Below are positions 36,443 through 45,391 of a stretch of DNA of 64,000 nucleotides, piece after piece (the stretch's first letter is position 1; each line of letters opens with the position of its first letter). This DNA comes from UBA5536 sp964592595 (GTDB taxonomy: Bacteria > Bacteroidota > Bacteroidia > Bacteroidales > F082). The notes under the pieces are model-generated. The model worked only from the letters and a program-made list of their open reading frames with translations, made no database searches and was not told the origin of the DNA. The DNA is taken from assembly GCA_964592595.1 (NCBI GenBank), contig CAZQFH010000006.1:1-64000 (forward strand), in the 5' to 3' direction. Made by a program: the position numbers and the translations under genes.

Positions 36443-37969
36443 TTAAAATGGATCTTCATTATCTGGTTCAGGTTCAAAATCATCATTCATTTTAGAGCCA
36501 ATAGTTTTGGTTGGAGGCATTTCAAAACCAGTATTAGGACTCAACTCAGCATGCCGTTCAAAGCTTTCCGGCTCTTCAAATTTTGCAAATTGCCCCACAA
36601 ATTTCAGGTTCACATCACCCAACTTGCCATTACGATGCTTAGCAATATTAATCACAGCCAATCCCTGAACGGAATTGCCTTCGCCATCGTCGTTAATGCC
36701 ATAATATTCAGGGCGATAAATAAATATCACCATATCAGCGTCCTGCTCAATAGCTCCAGACTCGCGCAAGTCGGAAAGGATTGGTTTTTTGGAACCCGGA
36801 CGACTTTCTACGTTACGGCTGAGCTGCGACAGCGCCAAAACCGGAATGTCAAGTTCTTTGGCCAGACTTTTGAGTGAACGTGATATATTACTGATTTCCT
36901 GTTCGCGATTACCCCTGTTATCTCCTCCGGCAGTCATAAGCTGCAGGTAGTCAATATATACCATTTGTATATCAAACTGCTGCTTCAATCGCCGACATTT
37001 GGCTCGCAACTCAAAAATTGAAAGCTGCGGGGTGTCGTCGATATACATATGGGCTTTTACAAGTGGATCAATTTTCGTATTCAGCTGCTGCCATTCGTAC
37101 TCTTGCAAATCACCTTTGCGAAGTTTTTCGGCAGGCAGATAAGTCTCGCTCGAAATCAAACGTGTAACCAATTGAACAGACGACATCTCAAGTGAAAAAA
37201 AAGCGATAGGTTTGTTAAACTCGACAGCCGCATTACGCGCCAGATTGAGTGCAAAAGCTGTTTTTCCCATACTCGGACGAGCAGCAAGAATGATAAGATC
37301 CGATTTTTGCCAACCCTGAGTGATACGATCCAGATCGGTATATCCCGATGGAACGCCGCGCAAATTGGCATCACTGTTTTTAGCACTTTCAATATCTTCA
37401 ATAGCTTTCTTTACCAGTTCGGGCATTGCACTGAAGCTACGCCTGAGATTACTTTCGCTCACTGCAAAAAGTCCACTTTCGGCTTTGTCAAGCAGGTCAA
37501 AAACATCTGTTGTGTCTTCATAAGCATCTTTGATGATATTCGAAGAAATCAAAATCAACTGGCGCTGGATATACTTTTGAATCAGTATGCGGGCATGAAA
37601 TTCTATGTTGGCAGCCGAAACAACCCTGTTGGTTAGCTGTGAAATAAAATACGGACCTCCAACGATTTCGAGTTCGCCCATACTTTTGAGTTCATTGGTA
37701 ACAGTAAGTATATCAATGGCTTCTGACTTAGAGAAAAGTTGATGTATCGCTTTAAATATTTTCTGATGAGCGTCTTGATAAAATACTTCAGGATTGAGAA
37801 TATCGATGATGGCATTCACAGCATCCTTTTCGAGCATCATGGCTCCAAGCACCACCTCTTCGAGTTCGACGGCTTGAGGCGGAACCCTTCCATGCTGTAG
37901 CAATAACTCCTTGAGTTGATCACCTGCAGGTTTGGTATTTTTTGTTGAGCGTTTGGTGTTTTGATTCAT
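36443..37969 (-). CDS. dnaB: Replicative DNA helicase DnaB
   Basis: About 508 residues from the ATG at 37969 (the frame opens 15 bases earlier). It has the N-terminal DnaB domain and the RecA-like helicase domain with Walker A (ARPSMGKTAFA) and Walker B region (MVYIDYLQLM), plus the SQLSRNVE and DLRESGAIEQDADMV stretches typical of DnaB. It unwinds DNA ahead of the fork as a hexamer. No intein interrupts it. A CAAAAATA sequence on plus (37974-37981) is a -7 box on the minus strand only a few bases from the ATG, so the leader is very short. Confidence 0.95.
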   Translation of the reverse strand: MNQNTKRSTKNTKPAGDQLKELLLQHGRVPPQAVELEEVVLGAMMLEKDAVNAIIDILNPEVFYQDAHQKIFKAIHQLFSKSEAIDILTVTNELKSMGELEIVGGPYFISQLTNRVVSAANIEFHARILIQKYIQRQLILISSNIIKDAYEDTTDVFDLLDKAESGLFAVSESNLRRSFSAMPELVKKAIEDIESAKNSDANLRGVPSGYTDLDRITQGWQKSDLIILAARPSMGKTAFALNLARNAAVEFNKPIAFFSLEMSSVQLVTRLISSETYLPAEKLRKGDLQEYEWQQLNTKIDPLVKAHMYIDDTPQLSIFELRAKCRRLKQQFDIQMVYIDYLQLMTAGGDNRGNREQEISNISRSLKSLAKELDIPVLALSQLSRNVESRPGSKKPILSDLRESGAIEQDADMVIFIYRPEYYGINDDGEGNSVQGLAVINIAKHRNGKLGDVNLKFVGQFAKFEEPESFERHAELSPNTGFEMPPTKTIGSKMNDDFEPEPDNEDPF

Positions 37970-38071
37970 TGTCCAAAAATACAAATATGATTCTTCTCGC
38001 AGGGTAGGTGTTTATAACTTTAGCTTTTGCGCTTCGTTTGGGAGTTGCAAAAAAATAAATTTAGTCTTGGG

Positions 38072-39478
38072 TTAAATTTCTGAGGATGAATACAGCTGAT
38101 TTTGAATTTCTGTCAAATTTTTACAATATTGTTCAAGTTGAAAGCTTACTTTTTTTTCATTTTTGATCGGATCAGATAGTAAATCTTTTAGCAACCATGC
38201 TTCTTCTTTAAGTGGTTTTTGATCTGGAAAGATCTGTTTCTGGATTTCTTTTTGATCAGGTTTTTCATTTATCGAGGGAATCATAAAATCAGACTCATGA
38301 AGCTTAGCAGCGAAATTTAGCCATTTGATTTCGGAATGGATCTTATCAGTTTTTTTAAAGAATTCATCAAAAACAATGTCTTCGAAGATCATAAATACGC
38401 TTGATGTTTTCCAGAGTTTATTCAGAAATTGAAAAACACTTTTCCAATCACCTATTGCTGATGCACAGCTCCAATTATAAACTGGCTGAATCGTATTTGA
38501 AGGTTGAAAAGCACTAAAAGCCAAAATAATAGGCTCATAAGGTTTCATTCCTTGCATTTCCGGAACTGCAGCCTGATAAAAAAGAAATTTAATGTAGGTT
38601 GGTTTTTCCAGATCAAAGGCTTCTAAAGTCTTATTCAGCTTAGTTTTATTTACAAACAGTTTGTGCTGATTTAAGGCCGTTAACCGATGAGTCAATTCCG
38701 CATTTTGCAATTGTTCCGGTAGTTGTATGTTGTTATTATACCAATCAAAGCGTTGTTGAAGCGGCTGTGACGAGAGATACAAGACGCTGTTTGAAGGAAC
38801 GTTTTTCCAGCAATGACCAATAAAATCGCAGGGATAAGGCTTGTAACAATGTGTTCCGATGGGCACTTCCGGCGATTTTGTGAGTTGCAAGCTTGCTTTG
38901 GCTTCCTGAACTTGTGCTGCGGTTTGCGACAGCGCATTCTCAGCCTGCTGAAGCATACTTTGAGAAATAAAAAGTTCAGCGAGCTTCAGTTCATCTTGCA
39001 ACACATAATTTTCATTCACATAAACCAACTCAAAATCAACAAGTGGTATTTCATTTCCTTTTAGCACATAATACTGTAAATAAGCATCTTGAAGGTAGGT
39101 TTCTGATAAACTCCGAGAGCTTTTAACTTCAATAGCGCGCCATTTTTTGCCTTCGCGAACCAAAATATCCAGCATGATAAGTACATCATCGTACTGAAAA
39201 ACAGCTTCGTAGATCACGTTTATTTCCAGGTTTTGAAGTGCAAGCAAAGTTTCATCTCGCTTGATCTGGTATTGCGATGGCGATTTTGGTGTCATATCAA
39301 GTCCGCCGGGATAAAGCTCGCGAGCCAAAACACCGACAGCTGTTCCCCGTCGGAATTTTGCTAATTGAACGGCACTTATTTTGTCTCGTAAAAAAGGACG
39401 CTTTTTATGCAGATAAAGTGCTTTCTGGCATTGTAAACTTTTGATATAGGTAGATTTGGAAAGCAAATGTTTGGCCAT
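38072..39478 (-). CDS. DUF2779-type protein with Cas4-like Fe-S nuclease domain
   Basis: The 468-residue protein starts with a RecB/Cas4-like nuclease domain. The active site is D104 and E117-V-K119 (PD-(D/E)xK), followed by a Q-rich YLQDAYLQYY segment. Four cysteines in the Cas4/AddB arrangement (C17, then C211, C217, C223) should hold a 4Fe-4S cluster. The second half fits DUF2779, normally an RNase H-like exonuclease, but the expected YLDFET-type catalytic segment reads IKFLFYQ here, so that domain looks inactive. The gene follows an intact DEDDy exonuclease gene by 11 bases, suggesting a shared role in nucleic-acid processing. Confidence 0.72.
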   Translation of the reverse strand: MAKHLLSKSTYIKSLQCQKALYLHKKRPFLRDKISAVQLAKFRRGTAVGVLARELYPGGLDMTPKSPSQYQIKRDETLLALQNLEINVIYEAVFQYDDVLIMLDILVREGKKWRAIEVKSSRSLSETYLQDAYLQYYVLKGNEIPLVDFELVYVNENYVLQDELKLAELFISQSMLQQAENALSQTAAQVQEAKASLQLTKSPEVPIGTHCYKPYPCDFIGHCWKNVPSNSVLYLSSQPLQQRFDWYNNNIQLPEQLQNAELTHRLTALNQHKLFVNKTKLNKTLEAFDLEKPTYIKFLFYQAAVPEMQGMKPYEPIILAFSAFQPSNTIQPVYNWSCASAIGDWKSVFQFLNKLWKTSSVFMIFEDIVFDEFFKKTDKIHSEIKWLNFAAKLHESDFMIPSINEKPDQKEIQKQIFPDQKPLKEEAWLLKDLLSDPIKNEKKVSFQLEQYCKNLTEIQNQLYSSSEI

Positions 39479-39489
39479 TGAAGGGGAGT

Positions 39490-40203
39490 TTAGTTGTCAG
39501 AAAAAATAATATGTTCTTCTTTGATCAGGGACTGGTTAAGGTACTTGCGCATCAGTTGTGCAATGGCCAGCACATCTTTTTGACAATATTCGCGGATGCG
39601 CTCCAGGTCTTTATCTTGCCAATAAACTTTGCCAACCATGCTGCCATCAATATCATCTTTTGGTGTAGGAATTTCAAAAACTGCTGTGAGCAAATCAAGT
39701 GAGGTGTAATTTTTAAAATCACCAAATTTCCAAAGTTCCATTGTATCAAGATGACGAATTTCCCACGGTTTTTTACCCGCCATTTGTAGAATTAAAGGCA
39801 GCTCTATGCCATTGATCAACATGCGACGTGCGATATACGGAAAGTCGAATTCTTTACCATTGTGAGCACAAAGCATGCTATCGGGATAATTGTAGTACCG
39901 ATTGAGTAGCTCAGCAAATTCTTCGAGAAGGAGCTTTTCGTTATCACCGTAGAATGACTTAAGCCTGAATTCGTTACCGTTTAAAAAGCCAACTGATATA
40001 ACAATTATTTTACCAAATTCAGCATAAATTCCAGCCTTGTCATAGCTACTTTCGGGAGTATCTGATTCGTCTTTTTTAATTTTATTTGCTTTTTTATCCC
40101 ATAATTTTTGCATGCGTTCGCTCAAATCATGATAAGCAGGAACGGCAGGAACGGTTTCAATATCCAAAAAAAGCACCTGCGAAAACTGGAGGTTATATAA
40201 CAT
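39490..40203 (-). CDS. DEDDy 3'-5' exonuclease, PolB-exonuclease-like
   Basis: The 237-residue protein is a stand-alone proofreading-type exonuclease. ExoI is FLDIET (D14, E16), ExoII is HNGKEFDFP (D120), and ExoIII is Y206-C-Q-K-D210, the DEDDy version. It matches the predicted PolB-like 3'-5' exonuclease group of Bacteroidota. It would remove nucleotides from 3' ends of DNA or RNA. It is followed closely by the Cas4-like gene, with which it likely forms an operon. Confidence 0.85.
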   Translation of the reverse strand: MLYNLQFSQVLFLDIETVPAVPAYHDLSERMQKLWDKKANKIKKDESDTPESSYDKAGIYAEFGKIIVISVGFLNGNEFRLKSFYGDNEKLLLEEFAELLNRYYNYPDSMLCAHNGKEFDFPYIARRMLINGIELPLILQMAGKKPWEIRHLDTMELWKFGDFKNYTSLDLLTAVFEIPTPKDDIDGSMVGKVYWQDKDLERIREYCQKDVLAIAQLMRKYLNQSLIKEEHIIFSDN

Positions 40204-40271
40204 ATTTCAGATTTTTATTGTTAAGCAAATTACCTTTTATTATTTTAGCCAAAGTTAAACAGTCTGAAGCA

Positions 40272-41552
40272 GTGAAGCAACTCCCTTATGCAGCTTTTTG
40301 GATTTTATTCTTTATCTCGTTGATTGCCTGCAAAAAAGAATCAAGCAACAGGGTTCCTGTCGTCACTTTTGTTTATCCACAAGGTGAGTGGCCGGCCTAT
40401 AATCGCGAAGGCGAGAAAATTGTTATCCGCATTCAGGATGATCAACATATTCAGCAGGCTCGCATCGGATGGGTAAACGAGAATTTTGTGTCGCTCAACA
40501 ATCCAACTTGGATTGCCGTGAATAGTTGCGACACCCTTATAAACTATTGGTTAAATGCAAAAAATATTCCGGCCGGAAAGGCGTATATACAAATCAGGGT
40601 GGATGACGGTGAGCATACCAAGTTGAAATATCAGCCAGTGAAAGTTAGCGAGCCGATCGAAGCAGGTCAGCAAATAATTTTTGGATATAATAAGGGTCAA
40701 AATGGTATGCTGCTGAGCTTTGATACAGCATCCACTCAGCCAGAAGAATGGCTTACTACCTTATTTCCAATTTATCGCATAGAGGGCCTTGCTGATAAAG
40801 ATTTGCTGGCCATAATGCCTGAGAATAAGAATTTTGCAGAAGTATGGTCAGTCAAGAATGCTATCTTACTCTGGAGGCAGGAAGCCTCTCTGCCTGAGCC
40901 TGAGTTTAGCGACTGCTACCTTGATGAAGAAGGGGTCTTGTTGTCGGATTTGAATGGAGATATGCGTTTGTATCATCTCAGAACAGGGATTACTCAGTTA
41001 ACTGCCAAACTGGAAGCCGTGTACCGTATTTCAGCAGTTGCATTTGATCACAACTATCTTTTTGCTGCAGCGCGCGATATACAGACAGATAAAAAATGGC
41101 TTTATTTGTTTTTTAGGGCAAGTGGTACTTTATACAAACGTTTTGAGTTGGATTATTTACCAATCGACATGATTGCCGTGGCTAAAGATCAAAGTGTGGT
41201 TTTGTTTTCAGCTGATGCGCAGGCTACCCAAATATTGTATTTCAACGCGAATACCGAAAGTTTCCAACTTAAAAATACACTCTCTAATTTTGAGTTACAA
41301 GGTTCTGTAATCAGGCAAGATGATTATTATTTCCTGCATAGTAAAACGGAGGTCAAGAGATGGTCCTTCACAACAAATACAACAACTTTGATAGCCAAAG
41401 GAAACAATATCAATGGCTTGGCCACTTCTAATGCCGGAGCATTTGTGTTTTATTTGGATGGAGATTTTCTTGGGATTATTCATCCTGATGCACAATATGT
41501 CGTGCATAACATCCATGAGCCACTCACTTTAATCACAACAATAAGCAATTGA
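40272..41552 (+). CDS. Lipoprotein of unknown function
   Basis: About 426 residues from the GTG at 40272; the longer open frame from 40086 lies antisense to the exonuclease gene and is less likely. The GTG start gives a good lipoprotein signal with a LISLIAC lipobox. The body is beta-rich: an early Ig-like segment (about 20-110) and then repeated blocks that suggest a propeller or WD-like fold. No catalytic site seen. Its stop codon overlaps the start of mnmD by 4 bases (TTGA). Confidence 0.65.
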   Translation: MKQLPYAAFWILFFISLIACKKESSNRVPVVTFVYPQGEWPAYNREGEKIVIRIQDDQHIQQARIGWVNENFVSLNNPTWIAVNSCDTLINYWLNAKNIPAGKAYIQIRVDDGEHTKLKYQPVKVSEPIEAGQQIIFGYNKGQNGMLLSFDTASTQPEEWLTTLFPIYRIEGLADKDLLAIMPENKNFAEVWSVKNAILLWRQEASLPEPEFSDCYLDEEGVLLSDLNGDMRLYHLRTGITQLTAKLEAVYRISAVAFDHNYLFAAARDIQTDKKWLYLFFRASGTLYKRFELDYLPIDMIAVAKDQSVVLFSADAQATQILYFNANTESFQLKNTLSNFELQGSVIRQDDYYFLHSKTEVKRWSFTTNTTTLIAKGNNINGLATSNAGAFVFYLDGDFLGIIHPDAQYVVHNIHEPLTLITTISN

Positions 41553-42247
41553 AAGATCAGCAAAAATTTAAAAAATCATATGAGCTTGTTACTACAGCAG
41601 ATGGAAGCACAAGCTTGCGCGATCCGCAAACAGGGGAGACCTTTCACTCCACGTATGGCGCACTCACGGAATCGCAGTTGGTTTTTATTCAAAATGGCTT
41701 GGTATATCTGGTTGAAAGCCATGATATTAATTCCTTAAGTATTCTTGAAATAGGCTTTGGCACGGGGCTAAATGCTTTGCTTAGTTTGTCAGAAGCCAAA
41801 CAACGAAACATAATAATTCATTATACCGCAATTGATGCTTTTCCTTTAAGACCTGAACAGGCCGAGAAACTTAATTTCGTTGATAATCAACTATTAAAAC
41901 CGTATAAAAACGCATTCAGAGATTTTCATAGTAGTGAAGAATTGGTAAAATCTTTTTGTGATGGTTTGTTTCATTTAAAGAAAATAAAAAGCGATTTGGT
42001 TGCCTTAGAGACTGCCAATTTGCATTTCGATCTGATATATTTTGATGCCTTTAGTTCCAATGTCCAGCCTGAGCTTTGGACAAAGGAAATATTTCAGAAA
42101 TTATTCTTTTCACTAAAACCTTCAGGTGTTCTGGTAACATACAGCGCTAAAGGAACAGTAAAAACAGCCTTACGCGACAGTGGTTTTGTTATTGAGCGAC
42201 TTCCGGGCCCTCCGGGGAAGAGACATGTTATCAGGGCACTGAAATAA
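41549..42247 (+). CDS. mnmD: tRNA 5-methylaminomethyl-2-thiouridine methyltransferase MnmD
   Basis: The 232-residue protein has a SAM-binding Rossmann fold with the motif EIGFGTGLNALL (about 66-77), the DAFSSNVQPELWT segment and a C-terminal PGPPGKRHV tail, all typical of the MnmC methyltransferase half, here alone as MnmD. It makes the last methyl transfer in mnm5s2U at the tRNA wobble position. The start is a TTG that overlaps the previous stop codon. The gene ends against a decayed gene on the other strand. Confidence 0.9.
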   Translation: MKDQQKFKKSYELVTTADGSTSLRDPQTGETFHSTYGALTESQLVFIQNGLVYLVESHDINSLSILEIGFGTGLNALLSLSEAKQRNIIIHYTAIDAFPLRPEQAEKLNFVDNQLLKPYKNAFRDFHSSEELVKSFCDGLFHLKKIKSDLVALETANLHFDLIYFDAFSSNVQPELWTKEIFQKLFFSLKPSGVLVTYSAKGTVKTALRDSGFVIERLPGPPGKRHVIRALK

Positions 42248-42249
42248 AC

Positions 42250-42521
42250 TCAAACGTGATCTGACTTCATTAGCATGCTGATCCAAATGATCACGATGCT
42301 CGTGTGTGAGCAAAATTAAGTCGGCATCAGGTAATTTTTTCATTTTCTCCAAGCTGTGTCCAGGGATCAATGTGGATGACTTTATTCTGAAATGCAATCA
42401 TGAGACTTGCATGGCCAACAATGGTAATTTTAAGTTGTACTCTGCTTGTGGCAAATTACTTTTGGGCAAATGATATTGATAAAAAATAAACAAGTATAAA
42501 TTTGGAAAGTAAGGTCTTCAT
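42250..42521 (-). pseudogene. Remnant of a secreted MBL-fold metallo-hydrolase
   Basis: From ATG 42521 the minus strand reads a signal peptide (MKTLLSKFILVYFLSISFAQ) and then TAA. Beyond the stop the same frame continues with an ITIVGHASLMIAF, VIHIDPW sequence, the normal start of a UlaG-like metallo-beta-lactamase-fold protein. A +1 shift in an A6 run (about 42335-42342) moves it to another frame, which carries the metal-binding LLTHEHRDHLD motif. The gene then ends abruptly at the mnmD stop codon. One stop, one frameshift and loss of the rest of the domain show a dead gene. Confidence 0.85.
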
Positions 42522-42531
42522 AAGCAGTTTT

Positions 42532-42807
42532 TTACTTGATTTTGAAATCTGAATAATGAAGTGGAGGGATTCCCTGAAATTTCACATCCTGCACCCTTGC
42601 CCATGAAGGACCCTGACGACACCACATTAAAAATTCATTAAGGTTTTTCTCATTACCCTCCGCTTCTATAAATACACTTCCATCAGTTTTGTTTTTTACA
42701 AAACCCACAATTTCGAGTTCTTTAGCCTTTTTTTGTGTATAGTACCGAAAACCAACGCCTTGCACGCGGCCGAAAACTTGTATTTGCATTGCACTAATAT
42801 TTTCCAT
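42532..42807 (-). CDS. acyP: Acylphosphatase
   Basis: A 91-residue enzyme that hydrolyses acyl phosphates. The phosphate-binding loop VQGVGFRYY with its catalytic Arg and the VKNKTDGSV segment with the catalytic Asn are both intact. It begins 3 bases after the end of the upstream gene, at the end of a five-gene minus-strand run that starts with lpxR. The start may be the internal Met at codon 7. Confidence 0.93.
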   Translation of the reverse strand: MENISAMQIQVFGRVQGVGFRYYTQKKAKELEIVGFVKNKTDGSVFIEAEGNEKNLNEFLMWCRQGPSWARVQDVKFQGIPPLHYSDFKIK

Positions 42808-42809
42808 AA

Positions 42810-43379
42810 TCAGGGAGTAAGTCGTCGCATCACCAATTCATTAATTTTGGTAAAAAGTTGATCGGGTTCTAATGCTCGCCAGTTGAAACCGTCAAATTTG
42901 CCACCAAAAGCCAGGTAATAATCCAATTTAGCCCTCACAAATTCGTCCACCACATGGTCTCTGAAATTGAGGCAAACAATCCAACCGTCTTCAATATTAT
43001 CAAACCATTCCTGATAATAATCATCGCCATCAGCATGAAAATTTAGGATGTTTTCGCCAATAAGAATAAAATGCTTGATTCCCTGATCCAACATATCTTC
43101 AATCGCATTTCTGTAGAAAAACATGATGTCGTTATACAGCAGATCATTCCATTCGCCAAGCAGTTCTATAACAGCATATTGGTGTTGATAATCGCATTGC
43201 AAAACCTTTAGGTATAAAGTAGCTGAGCCAAACTCATCCCATTGAGGATGAATCAGATAATTGTAAACTGCATGACTAAAATAAATTTCACTATAAGTGC
43301 GACCGTGAAAAGGTGATTTGTTATCGTTGGCAGCAATATAATGATGGCGCCAATGGTAAAAAGGTTCTAATTCGTGCAT
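42810..43379 (-). CDS. Conserved hypothetical protein
   Basis: A 189-residue protein rich in Tyr, Trp, Phe and Asp/Glu with no signal peptide or membrane segment. Its LIGENILNFHADGDDYY and GKFDGFNWRALEPDQL stretches look conserved, but I recognise no family. The gene is packed between fluC (1 base gap) and acyP (2 base gap), so it is very likely real and co-transcribed. Confidence 0.75.
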   Translation of the reverse strand: MHELEPFYHWRHHYIAANDNKSPFHGRTYSEIYFSHAVYNYLIHPQWDEFGSATLYLKVLQCDYQHQYAVIELLGEWNDLLYNDIMFFYRNAIEDMLDQGIKHFILIGENILNFHADGDDYYQEWFDNIEDGWIVCLNFRDHVVDEFVRAKLDYYLAFGGKFDGFNWRALEPDQLFTKINELVMRRLTP

Positions 43380-43380
43380 T

Positions 43381-43767
43381 TCAGCTGATAAATTTTATGC
43401 CATAATATCCTAAACCGCATAACAGCAGCCCAAGTACATTGTTCAATAAAATATTAACCAGCATCATCTTGAACTGACCTTGATTTAACAGAAAAAAGCT
43501 GTCGTAGGCGAAGCTTGAAAAGGTTGTGAAACTGCCCAGAATTCCAATAATCAGAAATAATCGTACTGCAGGAGAAATAGCGGTTTTATCAAGCATACCC
43601 CATGCCAAACCGATGATAAAGGAACCGATAAGGTTTACCAAAAGCGTACCCCATGGCAAATGCTGATTTAAGTATTTATCAGCAAACTGATAAGTTAAAT
43701 AGCGCAAGATTGTGCCCAGACTACCTCCTGCTGCCAAAAGAATGATTTGACTTCCGAAATCGCGCAT
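43381..43767 (-). CDS. crcB: Fluoride channel FluC (CrcB)
   Basis: The 128-residue protein has four membrane helices and the CrcB signatures: GGSLGTILRY at the start, GTLLVNLIGSFIIG and GSFTTFSSFAYDSF. It exports fluoride as a dual-topology dimer. No fluoride riboswitch is seen before it. Its ATG overlaps the stop codon of the YbeD-like gene (ATGA), so the two are translationally coupled. Confidence 0.94.
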   Translation of the reverse strand: MRDFGSQIILLAAGGSLGTILRYLTYQFADKYLNQHLPWGTLLVNLIGSFIIGLAWGMLDKTAISPAVRLFLIIGILGSFTTFSSFAYDSFFLLNQGQFKMMLVNILLNNVLGLLLCGLGYYGIKFIS

Positions 43768-44084
43768 CAGATTGCAAATTTTATTTCTTTGATTTCTTCC
43801 AAGCCAGCATAGAGCGCTTTCATATGGGACTCATCCAGCAACGTGATTTTAAAGGTTAAGCTGGTGTAATTGCCTTTTGAGCTGGGTTTTTCAGAAACAA
43901 AGACAAAAGGCACTTTGAGTCTGTTAAAAAGGCTTTCTATCTCTTTTTGTAAGGCTGATTTTGGTCGCGACAGAATGATAACGGTCTTCAATTCAAAACT
44001 TACAGGAAACTCAATATTTTCTCTGTTGAAAGGCTTTTGCGGACTTCCGTTTTTTCCGTTAAGATGTGGGCGTTGTATTTTCAT
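43767..44084 (-). CDS. YbeD-like DUF493 protein
   Basis: A 105-residue protein with the PSSKGNYTSLTFKITL stretch and a C-terminal LYAGLEEIKEIKF segment that fit the DUF493/YbeD family, an ACT-like fold thought to have a regulatory role. The family is common but poorly understood. Overlaps crcB by 1 base and follows lpxR by 6 bases. Confidence 0.75.
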   Translation of the reverse strand: MKIQRPHLNGKNGSPQKPFNRENIEFPVSFELKTVIILSRPKSALQKEIESLFNRLKVPFVFVSEKPSSKGNYTSLTFKITLLDESHMKALYAGLEEIKEIKFAI

Positions 44085-44090
44085 AGTTTT

Positions 44091-45299
44091 TCAAAGTGTG
44101 TAAAGGAGGCTTATGCTACCCCAATTGTGGTGTTTTGCCGGCTTAAATTCTGATGATAAGTAGGTCCATTTTAGTCCAAGCCCAAGTTTGCGATAATGCC
44201 ATGAAAAACCTGCGTATAAACTGGTGAGGCTATGGTTTATCTCATCGTAGCTGAAATAATGCGGACTACTGTTGTTGAACAAGCCTCCGTTAAGGCTTGC
44301 ATTGTAAGCTATATAATGCCATGAAGGTGCTATAAAAAACCAAAAACTTGCTTTTGGGCGATATTTTTCTTTTACAGGATCTAACTCAGGTAAAAAGCTG
44401 TTAGGCAATCCTTTAAGCAACCCTATACGGAATTGTAAAGCGCCTCCTCCATAAGTTTGATAACTCCCCAAACCTGCATCCAGCACACCACTTACTTGCC
44501 AAAATTTACTTTTCAATAGTACTTTTTCAAAACTAAAATCCAGGTTAATCAACAAATCGTTGGCTATTTGGTAATCCCATCCAACTGGTTTTAAGTGGTG
44601 CATTTTTGTTTGAAGTGCTTCAGCCATTGATGCTTTTCCAACAACACCAAGCCGGAAACTGGTATGCATATTGATTCCTTGTTTGGGTAACTGACTCAAT
44701 TTGAAATATTCGCCAAGTAATACCCCGGCAAATGGCCTGTCGTTTTCGTCAATTGCGATGGATTCAGGGTTTTGGGGTGTAAACATAAATTGGTGAATCC
44801 TAATACCGGCGGTTTGCATGGATTTACTTCCCAAACCTGGCAGTAATCTGGTAATCAAAATTTTACTTAGCTTTGGGTGAATCAGACCGATCGAAAAACC
44901 ATTGGTGTAGTAGTAGTCCGTTTCAGCAAAAATGTCGTTGTCGAAAGTCAATAAGAGATAGACTGGCTTATAGTTTTCAAAAGGTATTTGCATTAATGGC
45001 TTTTCTGTTTTTGAAAAAACATGATCCGAACTTTGCCTGCTATTTAAGTTTGCTAAAGAAATCTTGGAAGACAAAGGCCCTATATCAGTCAAAAAATAGT
45101 TAAGTGTTGATTTTTCAGGCTTAAGAAATTCTCTTTCCGAAAGCTTTTCAATTTTTGAATTATCAAGTGTAGTGCTCTTATTTGCCTGAATATATAACAT
45201 TTTACCCTTACTTTGCGGCCTGATAGTATTGCTATCCGGTTGATTTTTACAAGCCAGTGTAAATAGCAAAACAAAAATAATCAGTAATCGAAACAGCAT
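44091..45299 (-). CDS. LpxR-family lipid A deacylase
   Basis: The 402-residue protein has an N-terminal signal with a TLAC lipobox-like site, about 95 non-conserved residues, then a 12-strand barrel domain of the LpxR (DUF2219) family. The key features are FDNDIF (N121, D122) with the following TDxYYTNG, and H169 in a RIHQFMFTP motif, which correspond to the LpxR active site. DENDRPFAG is also typical. LpxR removes the 3'-acyloxyacyl group from lipid A at the outer membrane. The extra N-terminal part and possible lipid anchor are unusual. Confidence 0.82.
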   Translation of the reverse strand: MLFRLLIIFVLLFTLACKNQPDSNTIRPQSKGKMLYIQANKSTTLDNSKIEKLSEREFLKPEKSTLNYFLTDIGPLSSKISLANLNSRQSSDHVFSKTEKPLMQIPFENYKPVYLLLTFDNDIFAETDYYYTNGFSIGLIHPKLSKILITRLLPGLGSKSMQTAGIRIHQFMFTPQNPESIAIDENDRPFAGVLLGEYFKLSQLPKQGINMHTSFRLGVVGKASMAEALQTKMHHLKPVGWDYQIANDLLINLDFSFEKVLLKSKFWQVSGVLDAGLGSYQTYGGGALQFRIGLLKGLPNSFLPELDPVKEKYRPKASFWFFIAPSWHYIAYNASLNGGLFNNSSPHYFSYDEINHSLTSLYAGFSWHYRKLGLGLKWTYLSSEFKPAKHHNWGSISLLYTL

Positions 45300-45391
45300 A
45301 AAACAACCAATTGTGGCAAAGATAAATCATATCTTTTTTACAGCCATAGGCGTAAGTTGGGAAACCAATAATTAGAAAATGCAGTAATCCG

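Noticed and set aside
40086..40271. N-terminal extension of the lipoprotein at 40272
   Set aside because: It is antisense to the exonuclease gene and would bury the lipoprotein signal; the GTG at 40272 places the signal at the N-terminus.
42170..42397. 75-codon minus-strand frame overlapping the end of mnmD, containing a THEHRDHLD motif
   Set aside because: Not a gene by itself; it is the second frame of the decayed metallo-hydrolase running into the antisense of mnmD.
43381..44084. Fluoride riboswitch before crcB
   Set aside because: The upstream region is coding sequence of the YbeD-like gene and lacks the conserved fluoride aptamer pattern.
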